64,000 nt of DNA from assembly GCA_037501455.1 (NCBI GenBank), contig CM074855.1, positions 32,149,001 to 32,213,000 on the forward strand, written 5' to 3'. The notes below the pieces were generated by a model. That model saw nothing but the letters and a program-made list of their open reading frames with translations, ran no database searches and was not told the DNA's origin. The position numbers were made by a program, and so were the translations under genes. Of the stretch, positions 61,041 to 64,000 are shown piece after piece (position 1 is the first letter of the stretch; every line of letters begins with the position of its first letter). This DNA is from Lantana camara. Taxonomy: Eukaryota > Streptophyta > Magnoliopsida > Lamiales > Verbenaceae.

Positions 61041-61057
61041 CAGTCTCTTTTAGACTG
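61041..61057 (+). other. Small hairpin near LTR end (G3 3' LTR)
   Basis: CAGTCT-CTTTT-AGACTG, a 6-bp stem with a 5-nt loop. Equivalent hairpins occur in the G3 5' LTR (52952-52968), G1 (6161-6177, 14374-14390), G0 (3566-3582) and G4 (63912-63930, minus). Confidence 0.7.
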
Positions 61058-61283
61058 AACCCGGTTTGTTTTCAGTCGTTTTGTGCAGGTTAAGGAGTGC
61101 TAGGCGGGAATACAAGTCGTCTAGGTCTTGCATTAGTGTTTAGGACTCTTTTTATATTCCAATTGCACTCATACTCTTATTTTTGTATATGATCATATTT
61201 TTGGAGCGTATATGTTTTGTAGGCCGTGTGGGCCCTTGATTCTGAATGTTATTGTATATCTATTTTGGAGCTTGGTGGATCGT

Positions 61284-61285
<2 letters not shown>

Positions 61286-61328
<43 letters not shown>
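61286..61328. repeat. (TA)n run near end of G3 3' LTR
   Basis: About 20 TA units. The 5' LTR has a shorter run at the same site (53186-53212). Confidence 0.9.
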
Positions 61329-61330
<2 letters not shown>

Positions 61331-61532
61331 ATGTTGCTTCCGCATTTTTTTGTTATCGATATGATATTTATATCTTCTTGATCTTGAATAGTTTAAGGGT
61401 TAGTCCCGCCTAGCATAGCGTGTGTGTTGTGTCCCCGTTCGCCGTGATTTGGCACATGTCTGGACATCCATTTCATATACGGGTCATGTCTCGGTGTGGA
61501 GGATGTGGTACCTTATGCTCGGGTGCTATACA

Positions 61533-61700
61533 TCCGATATGAAGTCTTTGAATGCGGCTCTGCATTCAGATAAAGGTCAATCACAAATTCAATCTCCCTT
61601 TCTGGCGGTAAGGAATCTAATTTCTCGGGAAAAAACTCTGAAAAATACTTCACTATTTCTGTTTCCTCCAATTTAACCTGATCTTTGGGCTTATTAAGAA
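61533..61700 (-). pseudogene. G4 start of RT region (truncated)
   Basis: Minus-strand frame with [17 protein letters not shown] and SKTSYRM, the linker just before RT. It ends at the Met of the YRMAP motif, where G3 begins. The polymerase core is absent. Confidence 0.85.
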
Positions 61701-62110
61701 TATATGCTATGAATCCCGTAGCTTCTTCCTTGACCAATTTCGGAGCCTCAAAAAAAGAAAGTAAAGGCAATACTTTCGAACTCCAACCCGTAGTAACCTC
61801 CGAACCCAACTGACCTTCTTTGCCTGACAATCAAAGGTAGCACTATGCCTATATAACCAATCCATCCCCAGAATAGAGCCATAACGGTCCATCGGCATCT
61901 CAATGAAATCTGTCAGAAATTCTCGACCCTCAATACTCACTGGCACGTCCCTGTACACTCAATCTGTCTCTATACTACTCCCAAAAGGAGAATTAACCAA
62001 ATAACGCATAGAAGAGCATATAACAGGCATAGATAAAGTAATAGCAATAGAGTGTACAAGAAAGGAGTGTGTAGCTCCCGGATCAAATAATGTATGAATG
62101 CTCGTGCCAT
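61701..62110 (-). pseudogene. G4 aspartic protease
   Basis: [24 protein letters not shown] (read near 62130-62060), then a stop near 61960. In the next frame are IEGREFLTDFIEMPM and SILGMDWLYRHSATFD. A further shift near 61830 leads to SFFEAPKLVKEEATGF. The DPG active-site motif matches G3. Confidence 0.85.
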
Positions 62111-63250
62111 GTATGCATATAGTACCTTCCACCACGGCGGCGGGATCAACATCTATGTCCATCTCCTCTCCACTTAAAGCGTAAGCACGAGCTCGAACAA
62201 GTGGTCTCTGACCCTCTGGTGGTGGATCCCGATGATCTGGACAACTCTCTACCCGATGCCCATCACTCCCACAAATCAAACATAGACCCAGACGTCTTAT
62301 GCAATTATCAAAAGTGTGCGTAGTCATCCCACAGAAATTGCATTTGGGTTTCTCAGGTGGTGGTGGTAAAGCGGGTGCACGTGGAGTCTTTTGAACTGGT
62401 CCCGCAGGTCGGAACTTCTTCCCCGGGCCCTTTCTGTTGTGGTTGAGTAGGGTAGGAGATAGGCCTCTTCCCAGTGTTAGAACCTGAACCTGAACCTGAA
62501 GCATGTCCTGAGTGAGGGATAGGCCTCATGGCATTGACAGAACCCTCCACTTTCAGAGCCTTAGTTGTGGCTTTGGCCTAAGTACTAGTGTTCACCGCCT
62601 CCAGTGCTATCTGAATGTCAGGTCTAAGCCCCTGCACGAATTGCATTGCCTTATCGAAGTCATCACTCACTATGTTAGGGGCATAGCGAGATAGTCTCTC
62701 AAAATCTGCAATGTACTCCGACACAGACCTTCCTCCCTGCTTTAAATCGGTGAACTCCCTCAACCTGTGAGTACGGGAAGTTGGTGGAATGAACTTATTC
62801 TTGAATTCCCTGACAAAAACTTCCCAATTAACCTCTTCTCCAGCTGCTTCTAATACAATCTTTGTGCTCTCCCACCAGGAATAAGCCTCGCCCTGAATCA
62901 GAGTAATAGTACAACGGGCTTTCTTCCTGGAATCACATGGTATCAACTCCCAGATTCTCTCGACCTTCTTTAACCACATCTCGACCTGAATATCATTACC
63001 CTTGAAGAACTTAGAAGGATGCTGGTTCTGAAACTCCCGTAGTATAGCAGAGATAGGAGTCTCTGGTGATGCTGGTGGTGCAAGTGGTGCCGGAGGAACA
63101 TATTCCTTCATGCTCTGATCTATAAAGCTGAGTGATAGAATTTAGGAAGTCCTGATATTGAGCCTGAGGGTGTGGAGGTGAACGGTCACGACGATGATGA
63201 TAGCGACGATGTCCCGAGGAATGCTCCCGATGATGTCTATCACGTGGCAT
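62111..63250 (-). pseudogene. G4 gag
   Basis: ATG at 63250 opens MPRDRHHREHSSGHRRYHHR, an Arg/His-rich N-terminus like that of G3. A shift near 63110 leads to the main frame, with FFKGNDIQVEMWLKKVERIW, GEAYSWWESTK, VNWEVFVREFKNKF and SEYIADFERLSRYAP. A stop near 62578 and a shift separate the tail, which has two complete CCHC knuckles: CNFCGMTTHTFDNC and CLICGSDGHRVESC. Confidence 0.9.
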
Positions 63251-63481
63251 CCTGAAATCAACACTAGATAGGCATGTTTGATAAATAGATGCGAATGAGT
63301 GCAATTAATTTTCAAGATACACATATATCACGTAATTCAGGTAGCCAACTAATTCAAATAATTTGAATAAGTGCATAAAATTCAAGTAAAGATGTAAGAC
63401 TCGCACATTAGCAATTAATATCCTATACCGTAACACCTAGACTCACAAGACACGACACTAGAACGGCGGTTTTGCAGCCGG

Positions 63482-63493
63482 GCTCTGATACCA
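63482..63493 (-). other. G4 primer-binding site (tRNA-iMet type)
   Basis: TGGTATCAGAGC on the minus strand, 8 bp from the LTR end, as in G3. Confidence 0.93.
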
Positions 63494-63501
63494 CTCAAAG
63501 A

Positions 63502-64000
63502 TGTAGCACCCTATATGCCAAGATGCCACATCCCCCGAATTATAGACCGATTCATGCACGAAATGGATAATCCGTACATGAATCAAACTACAGCGAATGG
63601 GTGACAATAGAAAATGACAATAGTTAGGCGGGACTACCCAAAACTAACCACGTCAAATTACAACAATTTAAAGTGGAAACATGCTTGTTTATATACATAT
63701 GCACCATAGCTCAAACATTGGAAGCACACGTATTTACATATAGGTACCATATATCAATACATTAACATCTCCCAAAATATACTTATACCAACATGAAAGA
63801 TCCATAAGTATCAATACATATAACCGTGCTATGCAGGACTCGACTGAACGACCAAGACTAGACTCCAACTCCCGCCTAGCACGCCTGGTAAAGACCTGAA
63901 AAGTGAGGGTGTCAGTCCACCAAAGACTGAGTGAGGGGTGTATAGATATAAACACACGTAACATGCAAGTTATATATCCGGGTAAAGTTTGATAAAGGAA
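63502..64000 (-). repeat. G4 5' LTR (partial, runs off the window)
   Basis: TGTAGCACCC on the plus strand is the LTR 3' terminus. Sequence and spacing follow S1 (3965 and 14665 onward) closely. It includes an acceptor-like ACTTTTCAG|GT (minus, about 63896) and the hairpin TCAGTC/GACTGA (63912-63930). The U3 part lies beyond 64000. Confidence 0.88.

Larger units (their letters stand above)
50294..61532 (+). mobile_element. G3: Ty3/gypsy chromovirus with 5'-truncated LTR
   Basis: 11.2 kb: 5' LTR (50294-53414), primer site, gag, protease, RT, RNase H, integrase, chromodomain, polypurine tract, 3' LTR (58166-61532). The 5' LTR lacks the first ~217 bp seen in the 3' LTR. It interrupts G4 within its RT coding region on the right. 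Tekay/Del-type chromovirus by layout (inference). All ORFs are damaged by stops, several of them TGG-to-TAG, and frameshifts. Confidence 0.92.
58166..61532 (+). repeat. G3 3' LTR
   Basis: 3.37 kb, TGTAACGCCCCGAC to GGGTGCTATACA. The terminus has two extra bases compared with the 5' LTR end (GGGTGCTACA). It contains an exon-1-like donor CAAG|GTGAGT (59074/59075), a mini-exon-like 60285-60351, a hairpin at 61041-61057, an acceptor-like TTTTGTGCAG (61088) and a TA run (about 61286-61328). Confidence 0.92.
61533..64000 (-). mobile_element. G4: minus-strand chromovirus, 5' part only
   Basis: On the minus strand: 5' LTR (from 63502 to beyond the window edge), primer site, gag, protease and the start of RT, cut at 61532 by the G3 3' LTR. 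The remaining RT, RNase H and integrase are not found on the far side of G3, so they were lost. gag and protease resemble those of G3. Its LTR belongs to the S1 family. Confidence 0.9.

Overview
The window is a block of nested transposable elements from a flowering-plant nuclear genome, most likely a eudicot. The evidence is Ty3/gypsy chromoviruses with tRNA-iMet-type primer-binding sites, a Tat-lineage Ty3/gypsy element with two RNase H domains and an antisense gene, and Ty1/copia elements with about 0.6 kb and 2 kb LTRs. Spacers are AT-rich, with (TA)n runs. I see no host gene, rRNA, tRNA or CRISPR array. Nearly all coding sequence is broken by stops and frameshifts. Names used below (G0, G1, S1, S2, G3, G4, T1, T2, C1, C2) are mine.

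Layout. 1-16606 is a three-level nest. The 3' end and 3' LTR of a gypsy element (G0, LTR from 547) are split by a minus-strand solo LTR (S1, 3965-16579, 5-bp duplication GGTTG). S1 is itself split by a complete chromovirus (G1, 4036-14659, duplication TAATC). 16607-21538 is AT-rich spacer with one arm of a large inverted repeat, a Tat-like LTR plus gag fragment (T2) and a tandem duplication. 21539-25252 is a small complete copia element (C1, minus strand, duplication ATTGC). 25770-26180 is the other inverted-repeat arm, followed by a SINE-like stretch. 26420-37217 is a Tat-lineage element (T1): gag, PR, RT, RH, a second RNase H and INT on the plus strand, then an antisense gene, cut off at 37217. 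37218-50293 is a minus-strand gypsy LTR (S2) carrying a complete copia element (C2, 40063-50144, duplication ATATT). 50294-61532 is a chromovirus (G3) whose 5' LTR lacks its first ~217 bp and abuts S2 head to head. 61533-64000 is the 5' part of a minus-strand chromovirus (G4) from the same LTR family as S1.

How the parts relate. G1, G3 and G4 share an order: LTR, TGGTATCAGAGC primer site, gag with CCHC knuckles, PR, RT and onward. G1 and G3 show RNase H, integrase, a C-terminal chromodomain, and a purine tract before the 3' LTR. The observations I find most worth testing lie in the LTRs. Several divergent families share a possible spliced-leader layout (exon 1 donor, a 44-67 nt mini-exon, a last acceptor) and a small hairpin, 6-bp stem with 5-7 nt loop, 290-460 bp before the LTR end. 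Three families also carry clusters of short palindromes in the LTR body. All domain calls come from reading motifs by eye; no database search or alignment was run.
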